7,409 nt of DNA, from assembly GCA_013140935.1 (NCBI GenBank), contig JABFSD010000009.1:1-7409 (forward strand), in the 5' to 3' direction. The position numbers and the translations under genes were made by a program. Within the stretch, counting starts at the first letter, position 1, and each line of letters starts with the position of its first letter. The notes beneath the pieces are model-generated. The model was not told the origin of the DNA and did no database searches. It was given only the letters and a program-made list of their open reading frames with translations. The stretch is from Acidobacteriota bacterium (GTDB lineage Bacteria; Acidobacteriota; Blastocatellia; RBC074). Below, one piece after another: positions 1 to 5,991 of the stretch.

Positions 1-1436
1 TCAGCTTGCTTGCGCGCCTCGGTTTCTTTGGCCTGCTGGTTAAAGTACCAAAAAATGCCCGTACTCAGTCCGGCCAACAACAACAAAACCAAAGTGATCG
101 GCAAGGCATAGCCGCCGCGCGAAGCTCGGCCCACCGGGTCAGTGCGAATCGTTTCATCGCCCGTGAGGCTGGGGGTGGTTTGTGCGAGCAAATCGGCTTG
201 CGCTTGCCGCAACGAAACCATTTCAGGATCGGGTTCAGGCAAGGGCGCGCTGTTGAGCGCCTCTTGAAACTGGCTGACATCATAAACTGCCGTAATCGGG
301 CCGCGCCGCGCCGTCAGGTCTTCGGTGCGTTCGAGCGATTCAGTGCGTTGTTTAAGCGGCGTCGTCGTCGCAGGCGGCGGCGGGATCGGCGTAGCCGTCA
401 GCGGCGTAGTCGCTTTTGACCGCAAGCTGCCGGTGCTGCCTGACGTAGCAAAGGCGGGTGCATTGGGTACACCCGCCTCCTGATTCGTGAAAGCTTCGAG
501 TTGATCGGTATCGCCGCCTTGCGCCCAATTGATTTCGGTGGTCGTATCCGGCGAGCGCGCAATGCCTACGGGTTCGATGGCGTCGCTGCGGCTTTGCTCC
601 AGACCTTCGCCGAAAAATTGTGCAATGACGACCGTGATGTTGTCTTCGCCGCCGCGTTGATTGGCGAGCGCGATCAGCGTCTGGCAAGCCGTTTGAAAGT
701 CGCCCGCGTGATTGACGATCTCGGCAATTTCATGCGTGCTGACTTTGCCTGACAGTCCGTCGCTGCACAGCACGAGGATGTCGCGTTCGTGCAGCGTGAG
801 CGCATTGACTTCGACATTGACCAGATTTTGCGCGCCGAGGGCTTGCAGGATGACGTTGCGATAACTGTGCGTTTCGGCTTCCTCTTCGGTAATTTGTCCG
901 GCGTCAATCAGTTGTTGGACGAGCGACTGATCTTTGGTGATGCGGGCGATTTTCCCTTGCCGAATCAAATGCGCGCGGCTGTCACCGACCTGCGCGAAAT
1001 AAGCCATATTGCCTGAGATGCCTACGCCGGTGAAGGTCGCGCCCAGACCTTTGTGCATAGGGTTGCTCAAGCCGTCGGCGTGAATGAGACCGTTGGCTTC
1101 TTCGACGGCGAGGCGCAGGCGTTCATGAAAGGGTACATTTGCACCGTAATTACCATGTGCTTGCAGTTGCAACATGCGGTCACGGACGGTTTCAACCGCG
1201 AGGCGCGAAGCGACTTCGCCGGCCAGCGCGCCGCCCATTCCGTCGGATACGGCGAGAATGCAACCGTAATAGCCCAACTGAAATTGCAATAAGTCCGCCG
1301 GTTCTTCTTCGCCGGCTGACCAACTCGTGCCCGTGGAAAGGTCTAGCACGAGGAAGTTGTCTTCGTTCCCCTGCCGCACCATGCCGACATCGGTCTGGGC
1401 GTAAAGTGCGACTTGGATGGTTGGAATCTCCGCCAT
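1..1436 (-). CDS. PP2C-family Ser/Thr protein phosphatase with C-terminal membrane anchor (partial, 3' end off window)
   Basis: This is a metal-dependent (Mn/Mg) protein phosphatase that should remove phosphate from Ser/Thr residues in the cytoplasm. I translated 478 residues from ATG 1436-1434, and the frame is still open at the left edge. All signature PP2C motifs are visible: RQGNEDN (21-27), SDGMGG (64-69), GATFTG (132-137), GDSR (151-154), TKDQS (167-171), SDGL (225-228) and GGEDNITVV (262-270). The metal-binding Asp residues are therefore present. The catalytic domain ends near residue 275. A Pro/Thr/Ser-rich, probably disordered linker of about 165 residues follows, with a PPPP run at 352-355. 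An Arg-containing stretch leads into one hydrophobic segment (about 443-465), so the topology should be N-terminus inside. A polar Lys/Glu-rich tail follows before the edge. About 20 extra residues lie between the NED and DGMGG motifs. No Shine-Dalgarno motif precedes the start. The natural partner is the kinase at 3632-5758. Confidence 0.93.
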   Translation of the reverse strand, partial: MAEIPTIQVALYAQTDVGMVRQGNEDNFLVLDLSTGTSWSAGEEEPADLLQFQLGYYGCILAVSDGMGGALAGEVASRLAVETVRDRMLQLQAHGNYGANVPFHERLRLAVEEANGLIHADGLSNPMHKGLGATFTGVGISGNMAYFAQVGDSRAHLIRQGKIARITKDQSLVQQLIDAGQITEEEAETHSYRNVILQALGAQNLVNVEVNALTLHERDILVLCSDGLSGKVSTHEIAEIVNHAGDFQTACQTLIALANQRGGEDNITVVIAQFFGEGLEQSRSDAIEPVGIARSPDTTTEINWAQGGDTDQLEAFTNQEAGVPNAPAFATSGSTGSLRSKATTPLTATPIPPPPATTTPLKQRTESLERTEDLTARRGPITAVYDVSQFQEALNSAPLPEPDPEMVSLRQAQADLLAQTTPSLTGDETIRTDPVGRASRGGYALPITLVLLLLAGLSTGIFWYFNQQAKETEARKQA

Positions 1437-1449
1437 AAATCGAGGGTGA

Positions 1450-1488
1450 TCGTTCGTCCTGAAACTAAATTAAGTCAATTCGTTCGTC
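1450..1488. repeat. 9-bp direct repeat TCGTTCGTC, two copies 30 bp apart
   Basis: Perfect copies lie at 1450-1458 and 1480-1488. The start-to-start distance of 30 bp is close to three helical turns, which suits a regulator binding one face of DNA. The pair lies 14-52 bp upstream of the phosphatase start codon. It could equally be chance in a short gap. Confidence 0.35.
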
Positions 1489-1497
1489 GTTCAGTTC

Positions 1498-1540
1498 ACG
1501 AGCGTTTGGGGATCATACGGCAAGGAAGTGAAACGCTCGT
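1498..1540. repeat. Perfect 10-bp inverted repeat with a 23-bp spacer
   Basis: The left arm ACGAGCGTTT (1498-1507) is the exact reverse complement of the right arm AAACGCTCGT (1531-1540). On the minus strand it lies just downstream of the TATAAT box, at the predicted 5' end of the phosphatase transcript. It could form a stem with a 23-nt loop or be a split operator. No T-run follows in the minus direction, so it is not an intrinsic terminator for the upstream gene. On the plus strand only a short TTTTC follows. Confidence 0.5.
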
Positions 1541-1566
1541 TTTCAATTATAGTAAGCGTGTTGCAG

Positions 1567-2706
1567 TTAAGCTTTCGACAGCGCGTGGTCTAAATCCGCC
1601 AAAATATCTTCTATGTCTTCGACTCCGACTGAGATGCGCACCAGCCCATCGGTCAATCCGAGGCGTACGCGTTGTTCAGCGGGTACGGACGCATGCGTCA
1701 TCGAGGCAGGATGGCAAATCAGTGTTTCTACTCCACCCAGGCTTTCGGCCAACGCACAGAGGCGCGCATTATCCAACACCGCCTTAGCAGCCGCAAGAGA
1801 GCCAGTCTCGAACGCAATCATGCTGCCGAATCCGCTCATTTGCTGTCTGGCGCGTTCGTGCTGCGGATGTTGCGGCAAGCCCGGATAGTAAACTTGCTGC
1901 ACTTTCGGATGCCCTGCCAGAAAGCTCGCAACGCGGCGACCATTCTCGTCGTGTTGCCGCATGCGCAGCGCCAAGGTCTTCGTTCCGCGCATAATTAGAA
2001 ACGAATCGAAAGGGGAAAGGATCGCGCCCACGGCGTTTTGCAGGAAGCCGATACGCTCGGCGTCTGCGGGACGATTCGTAACAACGACGCCGCCGATGCT
2101 GTCGCTATGGCCGTTCAGATATTTGGTGGTTGAATGCACCACAATGTCTGCGCCGTGTTCGATGGGGCGCAGGAAGTAAGGCGACATAAAGGTGTTGTCT
2201 ACGACCAAGCGCCAGTCGTTGTCCTGTGCCAGCGCCGCGATGCCGTCCAAATCCGCAATCGTCATCATCGGATTGGTCGGCGTTTCGACATACACCATTT
2301 TCGTATTCGGGCGCGCCGCCGCTTCGACATTGGCGGCTTCGGTCGTGTCAACGTAGCTGAACTCCAATCCGAATTCGGTCAACACGCGCTCGAACAAACG
2401 ATAGGTTCCGCCATAGGTGTTGTCAGAAACGATGACGTGATCGCCAGTCTTGAGCAGCCGCATCGTCGTATCAATCGCTGCCATTCCCGAAGCGAAACAA
2501 TGCGCGGCGTGTCCGCCTTCCAAGGCGGCGAGATTGCGTTCGCACGCCAGCCGCGTAGGGTTCTGCGTTCGCGCGTATTCATAACCCAGATGCCGCCCCA
2601 ATTCAGGTTGGACGTAAGTCGAAGTCTGATAGATCGGAACCGCAACGGCTCCCGTAGTCGGGTCGGGTTCCTGTCCGGCGTGAATGGCAGTGGTGGCAAA
2701 GCCCAT
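1567..2706 (-). CDS. Cystathionine gamma-synthase / gamma-lyase family PLP enzyme
   Basis: This is a cytoplasmic PLP enzyme of the transsulfuration pathway. It either joins cysteine to an activated homoserine to make cystathionine or cleaves cystathionine. The 379 residues match the usual family length. Visible landmarks are the phosphate-binding YARTQNPT (44-51), ASGMAA (72-77), VETPTNP (140-146), the cofactor Asp in VVDNTF (D170), the PLP lysine in HSTTKYLNGHSD (K195), ESLGGVE (321-327) and the carboxylate-binding Arg in LVRISVGVED (R358). The position where methionine gamma-lyase has its characteristic Cys is Gly100, which argues against that enzyme. Synthase and lyase cannot be separated from sequence alone. 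I chose ATG 2706 because the family normally begins close to the ATTAIHAGQ motif. An in-frame ATG at 2787 would add 27 residues encoded largely by the intergenic tandem repeats. No Shine-Dalgarno motif is visible. Confidence 0.93.
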   Translation of the reverse strand: MGFATTAIHAGQEPDPTTGAVAVPIYQTSTYVQPELGRHLGYEYARTQNPTRLACERNLAALEGGHAAHCFASGMAAIDTTMRLLKTGDHVIVSDNTYGGTYRLFERVLTEFGLEFSYVDTTEAANVEAAARPNTKMVYVETPTNPMMTIADLDGIAALAQDNDWRLVVDNTFMSPYFLRPIEHGADIVVHSTTKYLNGHSDSIGGVVVTNRPADAERIGFLQNAVGAILSPFDSFLIMRGTKTLALRMRQHDENGRRVASFLAGHPKVQQVYYPGLPQHPQHERARQQMSGFGSMIAFETGSLAAAKAVLDNARLCALAESLGGVETLICHPASMTHASVPAEQRVRLGLTDGLVRISVGVEDIEDILADLDHALSKA

Positions 2707-2731
2707 AAAGTTCAGCAAACGTAGCTCAAAA

Positions 2732-2764
2732 ATTGCAGATTGATTGCAGATTGATTGCAAATTG
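2732..2764. repeat. Three tandem 11-bp repeats (ATTGCAGATTG) between divergent genes
   Basis: Copies lie at 2732-2742, 2743-2753 and 2754-2764. The first two are identical and the third differs at one base (A for G). The 11-bp period is about one helical turn, the geometry of operators for OmpR/PhoB-type and other direct-repeat-binding regulators. The array is 26-58 bp upstream of the transsulfuration start. On the minus strand it contains a weak promoter-like pair, TTGCAA (2760-2755) and TGCAAT (2737-2732), with a 17-bp spacer. A control role is inferred from position and geometry. Confidence 0.7.
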
Positions 2765-2812
2765 GTGGATAGCGCCAGTGCGATCAAAGTGCCCGCATCT
2801 TAAAGACTCATC

Positions 2813-2857
2813 AGGGAAAAGGGAAGCCACAAGTTTAGGGAAAAGCCCAAGGGAAAG
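2813..2857 (+). repeat. Purine-rich repeated motif AGGGAAAAG upstream of the HD gene
   Basis: Exact AGGGAAAAG occurs at 2813-2821 and 2837-2845. Shorter versions, AGGGAAG (2820-2826) and AGGGAAAG (2850-2857), lie between and after. Four related motifs in 45 bp sit just before the predicted promoter of the plus-strand operon. They may be regulator sites, or simply a purine-rich tract. Confidence 0.35.
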
Positions 2858-2886
2858 CATTGATAGCGCGGCCTATGCACTTCGGC

Positions 2887-2892
2887 TACAAT
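2887..2892 (+). promoter_or_regulatory. Candidate -10 box (TACAAT) for the plus-strand operon
   Basis: TACAAT matches the bacterial -10 consensus at five of six bases. It would place the transcription start near 2899, only about 4 nt before ATG 2903. A TTGATA at 2860-2865 resembles a -35 element but is 21 bp away, longer than the usual 16-18. With no Shine-Dalgarno motif before the ATG, a leaderless or near-leaderless message is plausible. Confidence 0.4.
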
Positions 2893-2902
2893 CCTGCGCC
2901 GT

Positions 2903-3607
2903 ATGGGAATGCGGCTGACGCCCAGCGGCGATAAAACGTCAGAGAATTTTTTCCGACTTGATAACACAGGCAGGCAGTCCCTCGCTGACGCATGGCAAAC
3001 GCTGGCGGCGCAGTACGGCGCAACGTCAGCGGTCATTGATAAATGCTTCGCCGATTTGTTGCGGCATTACGACGCACGCGGACGTCATTATCACAACAGC
3101 AGCCACCTCGCCGCGCTGTTGCGTTGGTGCCAACGTTATCAAAACCAGTTGCACGAGCCGGTGCTTGTGCAGTTTGCGATCTGGTTTCACGATGTGATTT
3201 ACCGTACGCGCCATCATGACAACGAACCGCGTAGTGCTGATTACGCCGCCACCACCATGGCCTCGCTGAAGGCTCCCCTTGAACTAATTGACGACGTAGC
3301 GAGTTTGATTCGCGCTACGCAAACGCATCGGCTGGATGCGTTGCCGGAACGTTTGCAACACGACGGCGCCTGGTTTCTCGATTTCGATCTGGCGATTTTG
3401 GGCAGCCGTTCCGACGTTTATACGGCGTATGCGCGAGCGATTCGGCGCGAATACTTTTGGGTTCCCGCGTTCCTCTTTCGCCGGCAGCGGCGCACGGTGT
3501 TGGAAAATTTTTTGCAACGTCCGCAGTTATATTTCACTGAAAGTATGCGCGCTTTGCTCGAAGCGCAGGCGCGGGAAAATCTCACGAACGAATTAACTGA
3601 ACTATAA
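2903..3607 (+). CDS. Predicted metal-dependent HD-superfamily phosphohydrolase (COG4339-like)
   Basis: This is a 234-residue soluble protein of the HD superfamily, whose members use His/Asp-bound metals to hydrolyse phosphate esters. The substrate of this particular family is not known to me. Visible motifs are RHYHNSSH (61-68), WFHDVIY with the HD pair at 96-97, DNE (106-108), the SA pair at 111-112, an ATQTH segment ending in H142, FLDFDLAILG with D160 and D162 (158-167), and the C-terminal AREN/NEL pattern (223-231). This order is the one I know for the COG4339 group of about 200 residues. Two starts are possible, ATG 2903 and ATG 2909. Neither has a Shine-Dalgarno motif, and a -10-like box lies only 10 bp upstream of the first. 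The gene ends 24 bp before the kinase start on the same strand, so the two are probably co-transcribed. It may process a nucleotide or signal linked to the kinase, but nothing in the sequence shows that. Confidence 0.85.
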   Translation: MGMRLTPSGDKTSENFFRLDNTGRQSLADAWQTLAAQYGATSAVIDKCFADLLRHYDARGRHYHNSSHLAALLRWCQRYQNQLHEPVLVQFAIWFHDVIYRTRHHDNEPRSADYAATTMASLKAPLELIDDVASLIRATQTHRLDALPERLQHDGAWFLDFDLAILGSRSDVYTAYARAIRREYFWVPAFLFRRQRRTVLENFLQRPQLYFTESMRALLEAQARENLTNELTEL

Positions 3608-3619
3608 ACCGAATTGTAA

Positions 3620-3625
3620 AGAGGA
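3620..3625 (+). promoter_or_regulatory. Ribosome binding site that decides the kinase start
   Basis: AGAGGA lies 6 nt before GTG 3632, a normal spacing. An in-frame TTG at 3629 would sit only 3 nt away. GTG 3632 is therefore the better start. Confidence 0.65.
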
Positions 3626-3631
3626 CTTTTG

Positions 3632-5758
3632 GTGTCGAACGTTTGTCCGCAATGCCAGGCTACGGTGCGCGAAGGGCAGTTATATTGCTCGCGTTGCGGT
3701 ACGCCTTTGACCGCGCGCGGCGCAGCGCCGCCGCCGCCAGTCGAATCGGCTGCTTCGCGCTTATCGGCCTCGTTGCAGGAATTCGTAGGCCGCACGCTGG
3801 ACGGCAAATACAAGTTGCAACGCTTGTTGGGCGCAGGCGGCATGGGCGCAGTGTTTATGGCGCGCCGCATCCACATCGGCGACGACGTAGCCGTCAAGTT
3901 GCTGCATCCGCATTACGTTCACGAACCTAGCGCCATCGAACGTTTTCGCCGCGAAGCCCAGGCCGCCGCGCGTTTGCGGCATCCGAATATCGTGGCGATT
4001 TATGACTTTGCCGAAGGCCATGCTGCTGAACCCGCTTACATCGTGATGGAACTGGTCAACGGCATTTCGTTGCGGGCGCTGTTGCAAAAAGAACGGCGAC
4101 TTCAACCGCAACGCGCCATCAAACTGATGCACGAAATTTGCGCGGGTGTGGGTCAGGCGCATCGCCACAACGTCATTCACCGCGATATTAAGCCCGACAA
4201 CGTGATCGTCGTACCGCCCGATCAGTTTTTTCTGAACGACGACACCGAAAAGGTCAAAGTCCTTGATTTCGGCATCGCCAAGTTGCGCGACATGTCGCCT
4301 GAGCAAACGTTGACGCAAACCGGCGCGGTGATGGGTACGCCTTATTACATGTCGCCCGAACAATGTCGCGGCGATGCGTTGGACGCGCGGTCGGATGTTT
4401 ACAGCCTGAGCGCGATGCTTTACGAAATGCTGACAGGCGCGCCGCCCTTCACCGCCCAAACGATCACGGGAGTGGTCGCCAAACATCTGACCGAAGCGCC
4501 TGCGCCCTTGCGTACGCATCTCGAAAACATTTCGCCCAGCCTCGAAGCTGTCGTCTTGCGCGCGCTCGCCAAAGACGCGCGCTTGCGGCAAGGCGACGCA
4601 CACGTGTTTGCGCGTGAATTGCAGCAAGCCCTGCAAACGCCGCAGCCGCGTCATGAAATTGACGAGATCGTGGCGCGCACGCTTTCCGGCGCGCCTTCGC
4701 TGGGGCCTGATTCACCGATGCCTCCGGTGAAGCCTGATAAGGTGAGTTTCGATCAACCCACGCGGGGCGTGCGCGCGGGCGCTGCTGCTGCTGCCGTAGC
4801 CTTAGCCGCCGAAGGTCAGGACGGCATGGCAGAAGCGCGTCGCCTGAATCGCAAACTGATTTTTGGGGCTTCGGTCGTTGTCGCAGTGGCTGTTTTCGCC
4901 GCCGGTGCAGGTGCCTGGTTGGTGCGTGAACAACTGAGCGCGGCTTTGTTAGCCCAACCTACGCCAGCGCCTGTTGAGCTTGCATCGCCTTCGCCGACTG
5001 CGACGCCCGATGCCGGCACAATTACGGCGACCACTGATCCTGCTGATGCTGCAAATGCGATTTCACCCGCCATCGAAGTCACGCGTATCGAAAGCGCCGA
5101 GAGCCTGATCGTCAACGGCGAACTCGTTACTGAAAAAGACCTCGCGGGCCTGAGCGCCAGCGAATTGCGTTTGTTGCGTAACGCCGTTTTTGCGCGGCAT
5201 GGGCGCGTATTCGATACGCCGGGCTTGCAGAAGTTTTACGCAAGCCGTGCGTGGTACAAAGAGAACGCCGCTTACAGCGATGAACTGCTCACCACCATTG
5301 ACCGCGACAATCTGAAAATGATGATTGATGCCGAAGCGCAAGCCCGTGCGGCGCAAACGCTCGGCATTCAATCAAGTAGCAAAAACGGCGATAAATTCGC
5401 GCCTGCACAGGCGCGCGACGAACGATATGACACGGCCTGGATAGAAGGCGCAGCAAGCTCAGGTGTTGGCGAATGGATTGCTTTCACCTTCAGGCCGACG
5501 GCGATTCAAACGATTGAGATTTATCCCGGCTTCGGCAAAACCCCCGATGCCTTTCAAGCGTATGCGCGGGTGAAGCGGGCGACGTTGATCTTTTCGGACG
5601 GCACGCGCGTGCCCCTCGAACTGTTCGACGAAATGCGCTTGCAAACGGTACGCTTGAGCGCGCCGGTCAAAACCAGCTCGCTGCGCCTCATCATTGAGGA
5701 AGTTTATGCAGGGGCGCAAAATGAAGATACGGCGATCGCTGAAATCAATTGGCGGTAA
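3632..5758 (+). CDS. Transmembrane Ser/Thr protein kinase: zinc ribbon, kinase, TM, YARHG, NADase-type/discoidin-like domain
   Basis: This is a 708-residue bacterial PknB-type kinase that should phosphorylate Ser/Thr of cytoplasmic targets in response to a signal outside the membrane. Domains in order are as follows. A zinc ribbon has CPQC (5-8) and CSRC (19-22). The kinase spans about 60-335, with GAGGMG loop (67-72), K89 in VAVK, E108 in helix C, HRDIKPDN (183-190), DFG (212-214), a Thr-bearing activation loop (T227, T229) and GTPYYMSPEQ (235-244). All key catalytic residues are present. An Ala-rich stretch (382-393) follows, then basic RRLNRK and one membrane segment (about 409-431), so the rest should be outside. 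A Pro/Thr-rich linker (442-470) leads to a YARHG-type domain with FARHG (520-524) and WYKEN (541-545). The last part (about 580-708) has the TAW..G, GVGEWIAF and DTAIAEI patterns of the NADase-type glycan-binding/discoidin-like fold. The ligand is unknown. The next gene starts 32 bp downstream. Confidence 0.92.
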   Translation: MSNVCPQCQATVREGQLYCSRCGTPLTARGAAPPPPVESAASRLSASLQEFVGRTLDGKYKLQRLLGAGGMGAVFMARRIHIGDDVAVKLLHPHYVHEPSAIERFRREAQAAARLRHPNIVAIYDFAEGHAAEPAYIVMELVNGISLRALLQKERRLQPQRAIKLMHEICAGVGQAHRHNVIHRDIKPDNVIVVPPDQFFLNDDTEKVKVLDFGIAKLRDMSPEQTLTQTGAVMGTPYYMSPEQCRGDALDARSDVYSLSAMLYEMLTGAPPFTAQTITGVVAKHLTEAPAPLRTHLENISPSLEAVVLRALAKDARLRQGDAHVFARELQQALQTPQPRHEIDEIVARTLSGAPSLGPDSPMPPVKPDKVSFDQPTRGVRAGAAAAAVALAAEGQDGMAEARRLNRKLIFGASVVVAVAVFAAGAGAWLVREQLSAALLAQPTPAPVELASPSPTATPDAGTITATTDPADAANAISPAIEVTRIESAESLIVNGELVTEKDLAGLSASELRLLRNAVFARHGRVFDTPGLQKFYASRAWYKENAAYSDELLTTIDRDNLKMMIDAEAQARAAQTLGIQSSSKNGDKFAPAQARDERYDTAWIEGAASSGVGEWIAFTFRPTAIQTIEIYPGFGKTPDAFQAYARVKRATLIFSDGTRVPLELFDEMRLQTVRLSAPVKTSSLRLIIEEVYAGAQNEDTAIAEINWR

Positions 5759-5790
5759 CTGGAGCAATACTAATTTGTGAGGCGCAAACT

Positions 5791-5991
5791 ATGACTCGAC
5801 CGCTCCATCTTGATCAGATCGAAGAAGCTTTGTTGCAAGATAAACTTGAGTATGCGGAAGTGCGTCAGGCAATCGAAGAAGGGCGCAGAGACAAAGCCGC
5901 AGGCCGAACTCGTCCCGCGACAGAAGTCTTTGCCGAGATCAATGCGAAGTATGGGCGAAGTATGGCTTCCCGAAGAAAGGAGATACTGTGA
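5791..5991 (+). CDS. Short antitoxin-like protein, homologous to the C-terminal half of the next gene
   Basis: The product is 66 residues. ATG 5791 is preceded by GTGAGG (5777-5782) at a good spacing of 8 nt; a further in-frame TTG at 5749 would overlap the kinase gene and is less likely. Residues 20-55 align without gaps to residues 55-90 of the following antitoxin, with 19 of 36 identical, including QAIEEG and FAE..AK.G. It lacks the first 35 or so residues that form much of the DNA-binding/dimer part in Phd/YefM antitoxins. The last 11 residues (RSMASRRKEIL) do not match and arise from an 11-bp tandem duplication that shifts the frame. The stop overlaps the next start (GTGA). It may be a partial antitoxin that binds a toxin without binding DNA, or a decaying copy. 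Function is inferred from homology to its neighbour only. Confidence 0.65.
   Translation: MTRPLHLDQIEEALLQDKLEYAEVRQAIEEGRRDKAAGRTRPATEVFAEINAKYGRSMASRRKEIL
5944..5965 (+). repeat. Perfect 11-bp tandem duplication causing a frame change
   Basis: GCGAAGTATGG occurs at 5944-5954 and again directly at 5955-5965. Read in the frame of the short ORF, the second copy gives the divergent tail RSMASRRKEIL. With one copy removed the reading becomes NAKYGFPKKGDTV and continues without a stop into the next antitoxin. The restored GF matches the GF of the paralogue (DAKFGF). Confidence 0.9.
5977..5982 (+). promoter_or_regulatory. Strong ribosome binding site for the antitoxin gene
   Basis: AAGGAG lies 5 nt before GTG 5988 and inside the end of the upstream ORF. 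Together with the GTGA stop/start overlap it supports GTG 5988 as a real, translationally coupled start. Confidence 0.75.

Larger units (their letters stand above)
1437..1566 (-). promoter_or_regulatory. Intergenic leader between the transsulfuration gene and the PP2C gene, with a candidate -10 box
   Basis: This 130-bp gap separates two minus-strand genes. It holds a perfect TATAAT on the minus strand (1551-1546), which would start transcription near 1539 and give the phosphatase a leader of about 100 nt. No convincing -35 element lies 16-18 bp upstream, so the box alone is modest evidence. The gap also contains a 10-bp inverted repeat and a 9-bp direct repeat, listed separately. No hairpin followed by a T-run was seen in the minus direction, so nothing marks a clear end to the upstream transcript. 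Co-transcription with the upstream gene remains possible. Confidence 0.4.

Noticed and set aside
6..419. A plus-strand open frame with an Arg-rich run
   Set aside because: The Arg run is the antisense of the Thr/Pro-rich linker of the phosphatase; the minus-strand frame is continuous with intact motifs.
1498..1543. Intrinsic terminator for the transsulfuration gene
   Set aside because: In the minus direction the inverted repeat is not followed by a T-run, and its 23-nt loop is long.
2134..2724. A 196-codon plus-strand open frame opposite the transsulfuration gene
   Set aside because: It is the antisense of a confidently recognised PLP enzyme and its translation is Arg/His-rich with no family pattern.
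2707..2787. N-terminal extension of the transsulfuration enzyme from ATG 2787
   Set aside because: The extra 27 residues are largely encoded by the 11-bp tandem repeats, and family members start near the ATTAIHAGQ motif.
2768..2869. 8-bp repeat GATAGCGC at 2768-2775 and 2862-2869
   Set aside because: Short, 94 bp apart and without further similarity around it; likely chance.
3761..4654. A 297-codon open frame on the minus strand inside the kinase gene
   Set aside because: It is fully covered by the kinase frame with all its motifs, has no recognisable domain, and long antisense frames are expected from the codon bias of GC-rich genes.
4781..4792. (GCT)4 run in the kinase gene as a possible slippage switch
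   Set aside because: It is a trinucleotide run in frame within an Ala-rich linker, so length change would not shift the frame.
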